The notes beneath the pieces were generated by a model that was not told the origin of the DNA, ran no database searches, and was given only the letters and a program-made list of their open reading frames with translations. A program made the position numbers and the translations under genes. This document shows, one piece after another, positions 56,456-64,000 of a DNA stretch of 64,000 nucleotides. Each line of letters starts with the position of its first letter. The first letter of the stretch is position 1. The stretch comes from Flavimobilis rhizosphaerae (GTDB lineage Bacteria; Actinomycetota; Actinomycetes; Actinomycetales; Cellulomonadaceae), in the NCBI RefSeq assembly GCF_014852685.1, contig NZ_JACZDF010000001.1:310001-374000 (forward strand), in the 5' to 3' direction.

Positions 56456-56531
56456 TGGTGCGCCTGGGCAGATTCGAACTGCCGACACCCGCTTTAGGAG
56501 AGCGGTGCTCTATCCCCTGAGCTACAGACGC
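56456..56531 (-). tRNA. tRNA-Arg (anticodon CCT), CCA encoded
   Basis: Minus-strand cloverleaf: acceptor GCGTCTG/CAGGCGC with one G-T pair, D arm GCTC...GAGC, anticodon stem CCGCT/AGCGG with loop CTCCTAA, T arm GGCAG-TTCGAAT-CTGCC, discriminator A and CCA. It reads the AGG codon, rare in this GC-rich genome. No integrase or attachment-site repeat is seen nearby. Confidence 0.96.
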
Positions 56532-56845
56532 TCGGCGCGGGACCGGCCCGCGCACGGAGGAAGCCTACCCTGCCCGGCGCCACGCACTCGCGCACGCGGT
56601 CGTGACAGTGCCCGACGACACGCATGAAAGCGGTTCCCTCACCTGCATTGACACCCGGTGGTTGAAGATGCAAACTTCTCGATGACGGCGCGCATCGCCT
56701 GCCCCCTGCGTGGTGCGCGCCGTCCCTCATGCCCGGGCCAGGAGCCTGCGAGCGCAGCCGGAGCGGCACCCCCGAAACCCCCGTGGCGCGCGCGTACGCG
56801 GCGTGGCATCGCAGTCACGTCGTCCGCCACGGTTAGCGTGGCGGG
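56532..56845. other. Intergenic region between tRNA-Arg and the helicase-like gene
   Basis: No gene is supported. TTGACA at 56648 resembles a -35 but has no good -10 or gene near it. TAGCGT at 56834-56839, 6 nt before the GTG 56846, is the likely -10 of the next gene (leaderless). Confidence 0.55.
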
Positions 56846-59800
56846 GTGAACGTCGTCGCCAGCCACAGCACCCCGGGGGAGCACGACCGGCAGGGTTCCG
56901 CGCCCGCGCCCGCGAGCCCCCGCATCGTCGTGCCGCCGACCACGTCCCAGGTCGTCGCCCGCGCCGTCGCCGGATGGCGCCGCACCCTCTCCGACCGCGC
57001 CGGCGCCTCCTCGCTCGCCGACGTCAACCTGCTCGGCGAGGCCGTCCTCGAGCTCACGCACGCGCACCCGTCGGGCGTCGCGCAGCTCTTCGCCGGACGC
57101 ACGACCGCCCTCGCCAACCTCTTCCGCGAGGGTGTGTCGCTGCCGACGGCACGTCGCCGCGCCCGCGCCGTCGCCGCGCGCGCGACCGAGCAGACCGAGC
57201 GCTTCGGCATCGCCCCCACCTTCCTCGCGATCGGCGTCGCCTCGTGGACCGTCGATGCGACCGCGTCGACCTCGCACGACGACGTCGCCGCGCTCGCCCG
57301 CATCGCCGGGGCCGCCGGTGACCCCGCGGACGACGCGTCCGACGCCCCCGCACCCGACGGCCCCCGCACCGTCCACGCACCCGTCCTCCTGCGCCCCGTG
57401 CGCCTCGCCGAGCGCACGAGCGGCGACGGCGACTTCGAGATCGGGCTCGAGCCGACCGCCGAGCTCAACCCGTTCCTCGCCCGCGCCCTGCGCGCCCGCG
57501 GCGCGCTCCTCGACCCCGCCGCGCTCGCCGCGAGCGCGTTCGACGGCGGCGGCTTCGACCCGCGCGCCGTCACCGAGCGCATCCACGCGCTCGGCACGGC
57601 CGTCCTGCCCGGCTTCGAGCTCGTCGAGAAGCTGCTCGTCGGCTCGTTCGTCCACCCCGGCCAGGCGCTCGTCGACGACCTCGACGCGCTCGTCGGGCTC
57701 GAGCACAACGACCTCGTCGTCGCGCTCGCGCACCTCGACCTCGAGGACGCGCACCTCGTCCAGCACGCCAAGGAGTCCGACGTCCCCGCGGCCGAGCTCC
57801 CCGACGACGCGCCTGCCGCCGCGGCCCGCATCCACGTCGCGCAGGAGCTGCCGCCCGTGCGGCTCGCCGACGAGGACCCCGCCGACGAGCGAGGCGTGGG
57901 CGACCTCGACCGTGCGCAGCGCCACGCGCTCGACGCCGTGACGTCGGGCCGCCACGTCCTCGTCGACGCACCCGCCGGGGCTGACGTCGCCGGCACGATC
58001 ACCGCGATCCTCGCCGACGCCGCCGCGTCGGGCCGCTCGGTCCTCTACGTGCCCGGGCACCGGCGCGCCGCCGAGCAGGTCCTCGCGCGCATGACCGAGC
58101 ACGGCATCGACGACCTCGTCCTCGACATCGAGCCCTCGTCGTCGTGGCGCGCCGGCGTCTCCCGCCGCCTCCTCGCAGCCATGACGCTCGAGCCGCCGTA
58201 CGTCGACCGGCAGGCCCTCGGCCGCACGCGCGCCGACCTCATCGACACACGGCGACGTCTCGCGGGATACATGCGGTCCCTCCACCTCGTGCGCTCCCCG
58301 TGGGACGTCTCCGCGTACGACGTCCTCCAGTCGCTCGCACGCCTTACCGCCGAGCGGCCCGCGCCGTCGACGCACGTGCGGCTCGACCTCGCGGCCGCGA
58401 CCGCCCTCCGCGGCGACGCTCGCCTCGACGCTGCGGACGACCTCGTCCGCGCGAGCGAGCTCGGCGCGTTCACGCTGCGCCCCGGCGCGACGCCGTGGTT
58501 CGGTGCCGACCTCGTCGACGACGACGCCGCGGCCGACGCCCTTGCGCGCGCCGCCCGCCTCGCCGACACGCTCTTGCCGACCGTCCTCGCCCAGATCGAG
58601 CACGTCCGACGCACCGCCGGCCTCGTCGAGCCCCGCACCGTCCGCGAGTGGGGCGACCGCCTCACGATGCTCGACGGGCTGCGCACGACCCTCGACGTTT
58701 TCCAGCCCCTGATCTTCGAGCGCACCGCTGCCGGGCTCGTCGCCGCGACCGCCGACGCGCGCACGCGCCGCGAGACGCACGACGACATGACGGCGCTCCA
58801 GCGCCGCCGCCTCGTCAAGCAGGCCAAGGACATGCTCCGTCCCGGCACTCGCGTCCCCGACCTCCACGCGGCCCTCGTCGAGGTCCAGGCCCAGCGCGAG
58901 GCGTGGACCGCCGTGTGCCCGGGCGGTGGCTGGCCCATCCTCCCCGACGGACTCGCCGACATGGAGCAGACCTGGGACGAGCTCGTCGCCGACCTCGACG
59001 CGCTCACCGCGGTGCTCGCGACGACGCCCGCGGGCGCCGACCTCCTCGACACGCCGCTCGACGACCTCGCCGCACGGCTCCGTGCGCTCGCCGACGACCG
59101 TGAGGCGCTCGACCACCTGCCCGAGCGCACCCGGCTCGTGAGGTCCCTCGCCGCGCGCGGCCTCGGCGACCTCGTCACCGACCTGCGCGACCGCCGCGTC
59201 GACGTCGGGCTCGTCGTCGCCGAGCTCGAGCTCGCCTGGTGGGCGACCGCGTTCGAGGCGATCCTCGCCGAGGACCGCTCGCTCGCGATCTACGACGGCG
59301 CCGGCCTCGAAGCCCTCGCCCAGCGTTTCCGCAGCCTCGACCGCGCGCACGTCGCAGGCCTCCCCGGGCCCGTGCTCGTCGCCGCGCTCTCCGGCATCAC
59401 GCTCGCCGTGCGCCGCCACCCCGACGACGCCGAGGAGCTCTTCGCCGAGCTCCTCGAAGGCCGCTTCGGCGGGCTCCGCGACGCCCTCGATCGGTACCCC
59501 GCGCTCGTCCGTGCGCTGCGCCCCGTCGTCGTCGCGAGCCCCACGCTCGTGCCGCACGTCATGCCCCCGAGCCGCACCGTCGATCTCGTCGTCCTTGACG
59601 CCGTCCACCACCTGCCGCTCGACGCGCTCCTGCCCGCGATCGCGCGCGCCCGCCAGGTCGTCGTCGTCGGCGACCCCCGCCGTGCCTCTGGCACGGGCCT
59701 CCAGAACCTCGCGCGCCTCCTGCCGTCCGTCACCCTCACCGCCGACGTCTCCGCACGCGACCAGGACCTCGTCGAGCTGCTCGCCCGCCATGGCTACGAC

Positions 59801-61645
59801 GGCGTCCTGCGGACGACGCCGCTGCCCGTGACACGCGAGCTCGTGAGCTTCGAGGACGTCGCCGGCGCGGGCGTGCCCGCCGCCGACGGCACCGTCCTCA
59901 CGACGCAGGCCGAGGTCGCACGCGTCGTCGAGATGGCCGTCGAGCACGCTCTCGTCCGCCCCGAGGAGTCCCTCGCGATCATCACGCTCTCCGCGACGCA
60001 CGCCGAGCGCGTCCGCGAGGCCCTCCACACCGAGGTGCGCCGCAACCCCGCGCTCACGAACTTCTTCTCCGCCGAGCAGCCCGAGCCCGTCGTCGTCGCC
60101 GACATGACCGCCGTCGCCGGCCTCGTCCGCGACGCCGTCATCCTCTCCGTCGGGTTCGGCCGCACACCGCACGGCCGAGTCCTGCATCGTTTCGGCGCCG
60201 TCGCCGAGCCCACCGGCGAGGCCATGCTTCTCGACGCGCTCGCCGTCTCCCGCGCCCGGCTCGACGTCATCGCGTCGTTCTCCGCGGCCGACCTCGACCC
60301 CGAACGGCTGCGCGCCCCCGGCACGCGCCTCCTCGCCGACCTCCTCGAGCTCGCCGAGTGCCGCACCCACGCGGGCCCGACCGTCCGCACCGAGTCCGTC
60401 GAGGCGGGCCTCAACCCCGACCGCCTCGTCATCGACCTCGCCGAACGGCTCTGGCGCGCCGGCCTCCTCGTCGAGACCGACTTCGGCGTGCCCGGCGGCG
60501 AGCGCATCCCGCTCGTCGTCGGCCACCCCGACCTGCCCGAGCGCATGCTCGTCGCCGTTCTCACCGACGACGACGCCTACATCGCCGAGGAGTCCGTGCG
60601 CGTCCGCGACCGGCAGCGCGCCGAGCACCTCGAGCGGCTCGGCTGGAACGTCGTCCAGGTGTGGAGCGCCGCCGCGTTCCTCGACCCGGTCAAGGAGGCC
60701 AACCGCATCCGCACCGCTGTGCTCGACGCGGCAGCCGCACTCCGGCAGACGCCGCTCTTCGGCGGTGCGGCGCTCGGCCACACGACCGACGAGCTCGCCG
60801 AGGGCGTGCCGACGCCCGCGGTCGCCGGTGCGCTCTCCGGTCCGCCTGCGGGTGCGAGCGGCGACGCGGCCCCGACGGTCGGAACGCCGGCCTCCGCGGA
60901 CGGGACGCCCAGCGTCCCCGAGAGCGCCACCAGGACGGCGGGCGAGAGCCTGCCGCGGCCGAGAGCGGCCTCGCCGAGCGCGACCACCCCCGACGAGCAC
61001 ATCGCCGCACCCTACGAACCGGGCGTCCGCAGCGCGATAGGTGCGTCGTCGGCATCGGCAGGGTCCGGTGGGACGGGCGCCTCAGCTGCGAGCGGCACGT
61101 CGAGCGACTCGGCCGCGTCGGTTCGTTCGGCATCTTCGGTCACGTCGAGCGTCTCGAGCGCGTCCGCGCTCTCCGGCGCATCCACGGTGTCGGTGGCGTC
61201 CGCGCTCTCGACCGTGTCCGTGGCCTCGACATCGTCCGTCGCGACGACAGCGTCGGCCGCCGACGCTGTGGACGACGTCGTCGCCGAGCCCCGCAGCTTC
61301 GTCCGTGGCCCCCGCACCCCGGGCTCGACCTCGGGCGGCGAGGCCGTGCTCCAGGGGGGCTTCGCGATGGTCGGCGGCATGCAGCCCGACTTGCTCTCCT
61401 CGCTCGCGGGCGATGACCCCGACACCGACCGTCCCGCTCGCCCCGCCGTCCAGCCCGGGCTGCCGATCAGTGCCTACGGCGACAACGACCTCGACGCCCT
61501 CGCGCGCTGGATCGCGTCCGACGGCATCGTGCGCGACGAGCAGCAGCTCGCGGGAGCACTGCGTGCCGAGCTCGGCGTCGTGCGCCGGTCCAACCGCGTC
61601 GACGCTGCCGTCTCCGCGGCGGTACGCAGACTCCTCGGACGATGA
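56846..61645 (+). CDS. Degenerate superfamily-1 helicase with REase_MTES_1575-like C-terminus
   Basis: A 1599-residue protein laid out like DUF4011-type SF1 helicases with a Vsr-like nuclease domain. The Walker A place near residue 372 reads VDAPAGADVAGT instead of G-x4-G-K-S/T; the Walker B place near 911 reads VDLVVLDAVHHLP, lacking the Glu; VVVVGDPRRASGTG follows normally. The nuclease-like region (1190-1285; HLERLGWNVVQVWS is typical) lacks the E-x-D motif. Residues 1311-1485 are a Ser/Ala/Val-rich linker; the end (DLDALARWIASDG...) matches the family. It is probably not an active ATPase. GTG start is leaderless. It is coupled to the next gene. Confidence 0.75.
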   Translation: MNVVASHSTPGEHDRQGSAPAPASPRIVVPPTTSQVVARAVAGWRRTLSDRAGASSLADVNLLGEAVLELTHAHPSGVAQLFAGRTTALANLFREGVSLPTARRRARAVAARATEQTERFGIAPTFLAIGVASWTVDATASTSHDDVAALARIAGAAGDPADDASDAPAPDGPRTVHAPVLLRPVRLAERTSGDGDFEIGLEPTAELNPFLARALRARGALLDPAALAASAFDGGGFDPRAVTERIHALGTAVLPGFELVEKLLVGSFVHPGQALVDDLDALVGLEHNDLVVALAHLDLEDAHLVQHAKESDVPAAELPDDAPAAAARIHVAQELPPVRLADEDPADERGVGDLDRAQRHALDAVTSGRHVLVDAPAGADVAGTITAILADAAASGRSVLYVPGHRRAAEQVLARMTEHGIDDLVLDIEPSSSWRAGVSRRLLAAMTLEPPYVDRQALGRTRADLIDTRRRLAGYMRSLHLVRSPWDVSAYDVLQSLARLTAERPAPSTHVRLDLAAATALRGDARLDAADDLVRASELGAFTLRPGATPWFGADLVDDDAAADALARAARLADTLLPTVLAQIEHVRRTAGLVEPRTVREWGDRLTMLDGLRTTLDVFQPLIFERTAAGLVAATADARTRRETHDDMTALQRRRLVKQAKDMLRPGTRVPDLHAALVEVQAQREAWTAVCPGGGWPILPDGLADMEQTWDELVADLDALTAVLATTPAGADLLDTPLDDLAARLRALADDREALDHLPERTRLVRSLAARGLGDLVTDLRDRRVDVGLVVAELELAWWATAFEAILAEDRSLAIYDGAGLEALAQRFRSLDRAHVAGLPGPVLVAALSGITLAVRRHPDDAEELFAELLEGRFGGLRDALDRYPALVRALRPVVVASPTLVPHVMPPSRTVDLVVLDAVHHLPLDALLPAIARARQVVVVGDPRRASGTGLQNLARLLPSVTLTADVSARDQDLVELLARHGYDGVLRTTPLPVTRELVSFEDVAGAGVPAADGTVLTTQAEVARVVEMAVEHALVRPEESLAIITLSATHAERVREALHTEVRRNPALTNFFSAEQPEPVVVADMTAVAGLVRDAVILSVGFGRTPHGRVLHRFGAVAEPTGEAMLLDALAVSRARLDVIASFSAADLDPERLRAPGTRLLADLLELAECRTHAGPTVRTESVEAGLNPDRLVIDLAERLWRAGLLVETDFGVPGGERIPLVVGHPDLPERMLVAVLTDDDAYIAEESVRVRDRQRAEHLERLGWNVVQVWSAAAFLDPVKEANRIRTAVLDAAAALRQTPLFGGAALGHTTDELAEGVPTPAVAGALSGPPAGASGDAAPTVGTPASADGTPSVPESATRTAGESLPRPRAASPSATTPDEHIAAPYEPGVRSAIGASSASAGSGGTGASAASGTSSDSAASVRSASSVTSSVSSASALSGASTVSVASALSTVSVASTSSVATTASAADAVDDVVAEPRSFVRGPRTPGSTSGGEAVLQGGFAMVGGMQPDLLSSLAGDDPDTDRPARPAVQPGLPISAYGDNDLDALARWIASDGIVRDEQQLAGALRAELGVVRRSNRVDAAVSAAVRRLLGR

Positions 61646-61920
61646 CCGAGCCGACCGAGCCCGTCGACCTTCCCGAGCCCGTCGACGTGCCCGGGCCGAC
61701 CGAGCCCGTCGACGTGGACGAGCCGACCGAGCCCGACGGCGCGCGGCCGCGTCGACGCCACCGTCGCGTCGTACGCCGGGGCACGGAGACGAGTACCGTC
61801 GCCGGGACGAGCGCGGACGAGCGCCCCGAGGGCTGGTCCGAGCCGGGCGCGACGCACCACGACGCCGAGCTCCTTCGCGATCTGCCGCCCCACTGGGGCG
61901 GCGCAGGTTACCGCGACTAG
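61642..61920 (+). CDS. Small Pro/Glu-rich protein, partner of the helicase-like gene
   Basis: A 92-residue protein of no known family. The first 35 residues repeat TEPVD/PEPVDVPGP-like units, followed by an Arg-rich stretch (RPRRRHRRVVRRG) and a C-terminal segment PEGWSEPGATHHDAELLRDL and PPHWGG that looks folded or peptide-like. Its ATG overlaps the stop of the helicase-like gene by 4 bp, so the two are co-translated. The C-terminal Trp/His-rich segment may be a binding motif for its partner. Confidence 0.7.
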   Translation: MTEPTEPVDLPEPVDVPGPTEPVDVDEPTEPDGARPRRRHRRVVRRGTETSTVAGTSADERPEGWSEPGATHHDAELLRDLPPHWGGAGYRD

Positions 61921-61941
61921 CCGGCCCAACCGCGCCCCGGT

Positions 61942-62014
61942 CCCACCCCCAGACACAAGAATCCGCGCGGATGGCTATGGGGAATAGCCATCCGCGCGGA
62001 TTCCTGGGGGTGGG
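61942..62014. repeat. Palindromic repeat family 1, copy F (longest)
   Basis: Core arms AAGAATCCGCGCGGATGGCT/A and TAGCCATCCGCGCGGATTC around TGGGGAA, enclosed by an outer pair CCCACCCCCAG / CTGGGGGTGGG. It lies 50 kb from the other family-1 copies, between the convergent small protein and mscL. Confidence 0.9.
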
Positions 62015-62042
62015 CGGGCGCCACGCGGGGCGCGCGCCCGCG

Positions 62043-62483
62043 TCAGGCCTGGGGCGTGCCCGGCTGGGGCGTGCCCGGCTGGGGGCCGGCCGCCTGGGCG
62101 CGGAGGAGGTCACGGATCTCCTCGAGGAGCTGGATGTCCTCGGCCTTGACCTCCGGCTCGGGCTCGAGGCCGCGCGCGCGACGCTCGGCGAGCTTGTTCA
62201 TCGGCAGGACGATGAGGAAGTAGACGGCGGCGGCCACCGCGAGGAAGTTGATCATCGCGTCGAGGACGAGCCCGGGCCTGAAGACCGCATCGTTGATCGA
62301 GAAGCTGAGCGCGCTCGCGAGGCTCGTCGAGCCGAAGACCGCGGCGATGAGCGGGGTGATGATCGCGTCGACGATGTTCGTGACGATCTTGCCGAACGCG
62401 CCGCCGATGACGACCGCGACCGCGAGCTCGACGACGTTGCCCCGCGAGATGAAGTTCTTGAAGCCTTCGAAGATGTCCTTCAT
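62043..62483 (-). CDS. mscL: Large-conductance mechanosensitive channel
   Basis: A 146-residue MscL: MKDIFEGFKNFISRGNVVELAVAVVIGGAFGKIV contains the N-terminal helix and pore helix TM1 (split at the gating region), TM2 is about 73-95 (MINFLAVAAAVYFLIVLPMN), and a cytoplasmic helix (IQLLEEIRDLLRAQ) with a short GTPQPGTPQA repeat tail follows. It releases solutes on hypo-osmotic shock. AGGAGG precedes the ATG. Copy F of the palindromes lies at its 3' end. Confidence 0.97.
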   Translation of the reverse strand: MKDIFEGFKNFISRGNVVELAVAVVIGGAFGKIVTNIVDAIITPLIAAVFGSTSLASALSFSINDAVFRPGLVLDAMINFLAVAAAVYFLIVLPMNKLAERRARGLEPEPEVKAEDIQLLEEIRDLLRAQAAGPQPGTPQPGTPQA

Positions 62484-62522
62484 GGCGTTCCTCCTGCGCT
62501 GTGTCCGCTGTGTGCGGGCCGA

Positions 62523-63221
62523 TCATCCCACGAGGACGACGCTGAGGCTCCCTGACACAGCCGAGGCGGCGACGGTCGGGGCATCGTTCACCCGCACGGC
62601 GAGGAGCACGACGGGCTCCGCGGCCGGCGCCACGCCGAGCAGGCCGCCGTCGGACGGCGCCGCCGGCGCGGGGGAGGGCAGGACGAGCGCGGCGCGGGTG
62701 AGGACGCGCCCGTCCGCGACGACCGGCTCTCCGGACGCGTCGGGCGCCGACGGCACGACGACGTCGACCCGCATCCCCGGGGCAAGGAGCGCTGCGACCT
62801 GCGGGTCCGCGAGCCGCACGGGCACGGCGGCCGAGCCGGGAGGGAGATCCGCGGTGCCGCGGACGAGCAGCTCGGCGCACAGGAAGGTGCCCGCCCGCAG
62901 GTCGACCGCAGGGACAGCACCCACCGCGTCACCCGGAACGGTGAGCGCGCACGGAGGTGACCCGGCGGCGGGGACGTCGACGCGCGTGAGGGCCGCCGCG
63001 GTGAGCGGCTCACCGGCGGGAACGTCGCGTGCGAGCGCGACGACCTCACGGTGCGGGGGCGGCGGGGGGCTCGCAGCCGTGACGGCGGCCGCAGCGAGCA
63101 CGCCGAGGCCGACGCTCACGAGGACGCGGCGACCGCGCCACGTGACGACACGGAGCGTGCGGGCCCGGCGGCTGCGCGCCACCGCACGAGCGTGCGTGCC
63201 AGGACGAGGGGAGCGGGTCAT
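62523..63221 (-). CDS. SAF-domain membrane protein (CpaB/RcpC-like)
   Basis: A 232-residue protein: Arg-rich cytoplasmic start, one TM helix (VLVSVGLGVLAAAAVTAA), then an SAF domain (VVALARDVPAGEPLTAAALTRVDVP) as in CpaB of tight-adherence pilus systems and in flagellar P-ring chaperones. No pilus genes are adjacent, so it may belong to the family of lone actinobacterial SAF proteins. ATG 63221 is preceded by TAGCGT (63233-63228) with a 6-nt gap: leaderless. Confidence 0.82.
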   Translation of the reverse strand: MTRSPRPGTHARAVARSRRARTLRVVTWRGRRVLVSVGLGVLAAAAVTAASPPPPPHREVVALARDVPAGEPLTAAALTRVDVPAAGSPPCALTVPGDAVGAVPAVDLRAGTFLCAELLVRGTADLPPGSAAVPVRLADPQVAALLAPGMRVDVVVPSAPDASGEPVVADGRVLTRAALVLPSPAPAAPSDGGLLGVAPAAEPVVLLAVRVNDAPTVAASAVSGSLSVVLVG

Positions 63222-63313
63222 GCGCCGACGCTAGGCGAGACGCACCGCTCCCGTCCGGGGCCGGTGGACGCGCACGCGTGCAGCGGGACCTGTGGGCAGG
63301 AGGCCCGGACGCG

Positions 63314-63574
63314 TCAGGCCGCGCCCGTCGACGTCGACGTCGACGCGGGCTTCGCGGCAGGCTTCGCCGCCGGCGTCGAGACGCTCGACGACGAGCCCGA
63401 GCGTGAGTCGGTGCGGTAGAAGCCCGATCCCTTGAAGGTCACGCCCACTGTCGAGAAGATCTTGCGCAGCCGGCCCGAGCACTCGGGGCACACCGTGAGG
63501 GCGTCGTCCGCAAAGGACTGGTGGATGTCGAAGCTGTGACCGCACGCGGTGCACGTGTACGCGTAGGTGGGCAC
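63314..63574 (-). CDS. FmdB-family zinc-ribbon protein, Ruc-like redox chaperone candidate
   Basis: An 86-residue protein: an FmdB zinc ribbon (TYAYTCTACGHSFDIHQSF and CPECSGRLRKIF, four Cys as two CxxC pairs) and a disordered Ala/Lys/Pro/Ser tail (KPAAKPAST). Layout and a CIRCE operator upstream match mycobacterial Rv0991c (Ruc), an HrcA-controlled, oxidation-activated chaperone. GTG 63574 has AAGGAGAG before it. It probably prevents aggregation under oxidative heat stress with the DnaK system. Homology to Ruc is inferred from motifs, not from an alignment. Confidence 0.82.
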   Translation of the reverse strand: MPTYAYTCTACGHSFDIHQSFADDALTVCPECSGRLRKIFSTVGVTFKGSGFYRTDSRSGSSSSVSTPAAKPAAKPASTSTSTGAA

Positions 63575-63624
63575 GGTTCTCTCTCCTTGCTCGAGGGGGC
63601 GGGCCGCGACAGGGCCGCCGCGGG

Positions 63625-63651
63625 CTGGCACTCCGTCGTTCCGAGTGCCAA
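63625..63651. promoter_or_regulatory. CIRCE operator 3 (HrcA site) upstream of the zinc-ribbon gene
   Basis: Arms CTGGCACTC and GAGTGCCAA separated by exactly 9 bp. On the minus strand TATAGT (63656-63651) abuts the operator and places the start of transcription inside it, 70 bp upstream of the FmdB-family gene. Confidence 0.85.
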
Positions 63652-63758
63652 CTATACGTCGGACCGCCGCCGACGAGCCGTGCGCCCCGTCACACGCCCT
63701 CGCTGCCGTCCCGGTGGACCACCCTGCCGTTGTCCGACGTCCGGACTAGGCTCGACGC

Positions 63759-64000
63759 GTGCTCAGTCGCCTGTCCGCACCGCGCAAGGTGCTCCTCGCC
63801 GTCGTCACGCTTCTCGTCGTCGTCCTCGTCGCGACGACCGTCGCAGCCGTCGTCGTCGTGCGCAAGCCGTTCCCCGCGACCTCTGGCGAGGTGACGATGC
63901 GCGGCCTCGACGGAGCCGTCACCGTCGAGCGCGACGCCCGCGGCGTGCCCTACCTCACGGCGACGACGAGCGAGGACCTCTTCCGGGCGCAGGGATACGT
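63759..64000 (+). CDS. Penicillin acylase-like (S45) protein, N-terminal part, continues past window
   Basis: The first 80 codons are in the window. After a signal-anchor helix (KVLLAVVTLLVVVLVATTVAAVVVV split here) comes VTMRGLDGAVTVERDARGVPYLTA, the typical mature N-terminus of family S45 hydrolases (penicillin/acylhomoserine lactone acylases), then DLFRAQGYV. TAGGCT at 63747-63752 lies 6 nt before GTG 63759 (leaderless). The catalytic Ser lies beyond the window. Confidence 0.85.
   Translation, partial: MLSRLSAPRKVLLAVVTLLVVVLVATTVAAVVVVRKPFPATSGEVTMRGLDGAVTVERDARGVPYLTATTSEDLFRAQGY

Noticed and set aside
56456-56531. tRNA-Arg as an integration site of a genomic island
   Set aside because: No integrase gene and no repeat of the tRNA 3' end was found in the window.
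56658-56849. Small plus-strand ORF of about 63 codons after tRNA-Arg
   Set aside because: Arg/Pro/Ala-rich with no ribosome site and no recognisable motif; typical chance ORF.
56639-61000. 1453-codon open frame antisense to the helicase-like gene
   Set aside because: Gly/Arg/Glu/Asp-biased mirror of the real gene, which has family motifs, a promoter and a coupled partner.

Overview
The window is about 64 kb of very GC-rich DNA with tightly packed genes, many GTG starts, an encoded tRNA-Arg, a stand-alone groEL with CIRCE operators, a DUF3027/cold-shock pair, a WXG100 protein, an iron-dependent DtxR/IdeR regulator and an actinobacterial-type c-di-AMP riboswitch. This fits a chromosome of the Actinomycetota, most likely order Micrococcales (Cellulomonas/Sanguibacter-like). 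The genus is an inference; no rRNA is present.

Layout. 1-9772: end of a GmrSD-like restriction gene, an FAD oxidoreductase, groEL, an iron-box-controlled siderophore-interacting protein, a WXG100 protein, an HD-like protein and a two-component system. 9773-12705: a patch of long palindromic repeats around a DUF559 nuclease-like gene, then a NYN-domain protein and PspA. 12832-23621: housekeeping genes (TPM protein, cold-shock protein, DUF3027, gluconokinase, DUF488, purine permease, manA, LCP cell-wall ligase, MarR plus MFS exporter).

23687-47605 is a cell-surface polysaccharide locus. It opens with two decayed genes and then carries a 1095-residue multi-domain glycosyltransferase, an FkbM-type methyltransferase, a DUF616 protein, a UDP-glucose-type dehydrogenase, three further glycosyltransferase-like proteins and rmlA. 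An ISL3-family insertion sequence follows, with intact ends, an 8-bp target duplication and a transposase killed by one amber codon. Next comes a lower-GC Gtr-like module (GtrA, GT2, DUF2304, polytopic GT-C-like protein), then rmlB, rmlC, rmlD and a second nucleotide-sugar dehydrogenase. dTDP-rhamnose and uronic-acid precursors are therefore both made here. No Wzx, Wzy or ABC exporter is in the window.

47768-64000 is mostly housekeeping: serC, a second DUF559 protein bracketed by a second palindrome family, the DtxR/IdeR regulator, a riboswitch-controlled NlpC/P60 hydrolase, a tandem universal stress protein, a DDAH/EcsC/OsmC operon, a TspO-like protein, tRNA-Arg(CCT), a 1599-residue degenerate helicase-nuclease with a small partner, mscL, a SAF-domain protein, a Ruc-like FmdB zinc ribbon behind its own CIRCE element, and the start of a penicillin-acylase-like gene.

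Regulatory links seen in the sequence: HrcA/CIRCE sites at groEL and at the zinc-ribbon gene; an iron box at the siderophore gene, probably read by the DtxR/IdeR protein encoded at 50186; c-di-AMP control of a wall hydrolase; and a recurring leaderless promoter pattern (TANNNT 6-8 nt before the start codon). The most unusual observation is that both solitary DUF559 genes are bracketed by long hairpins, each of a different family.
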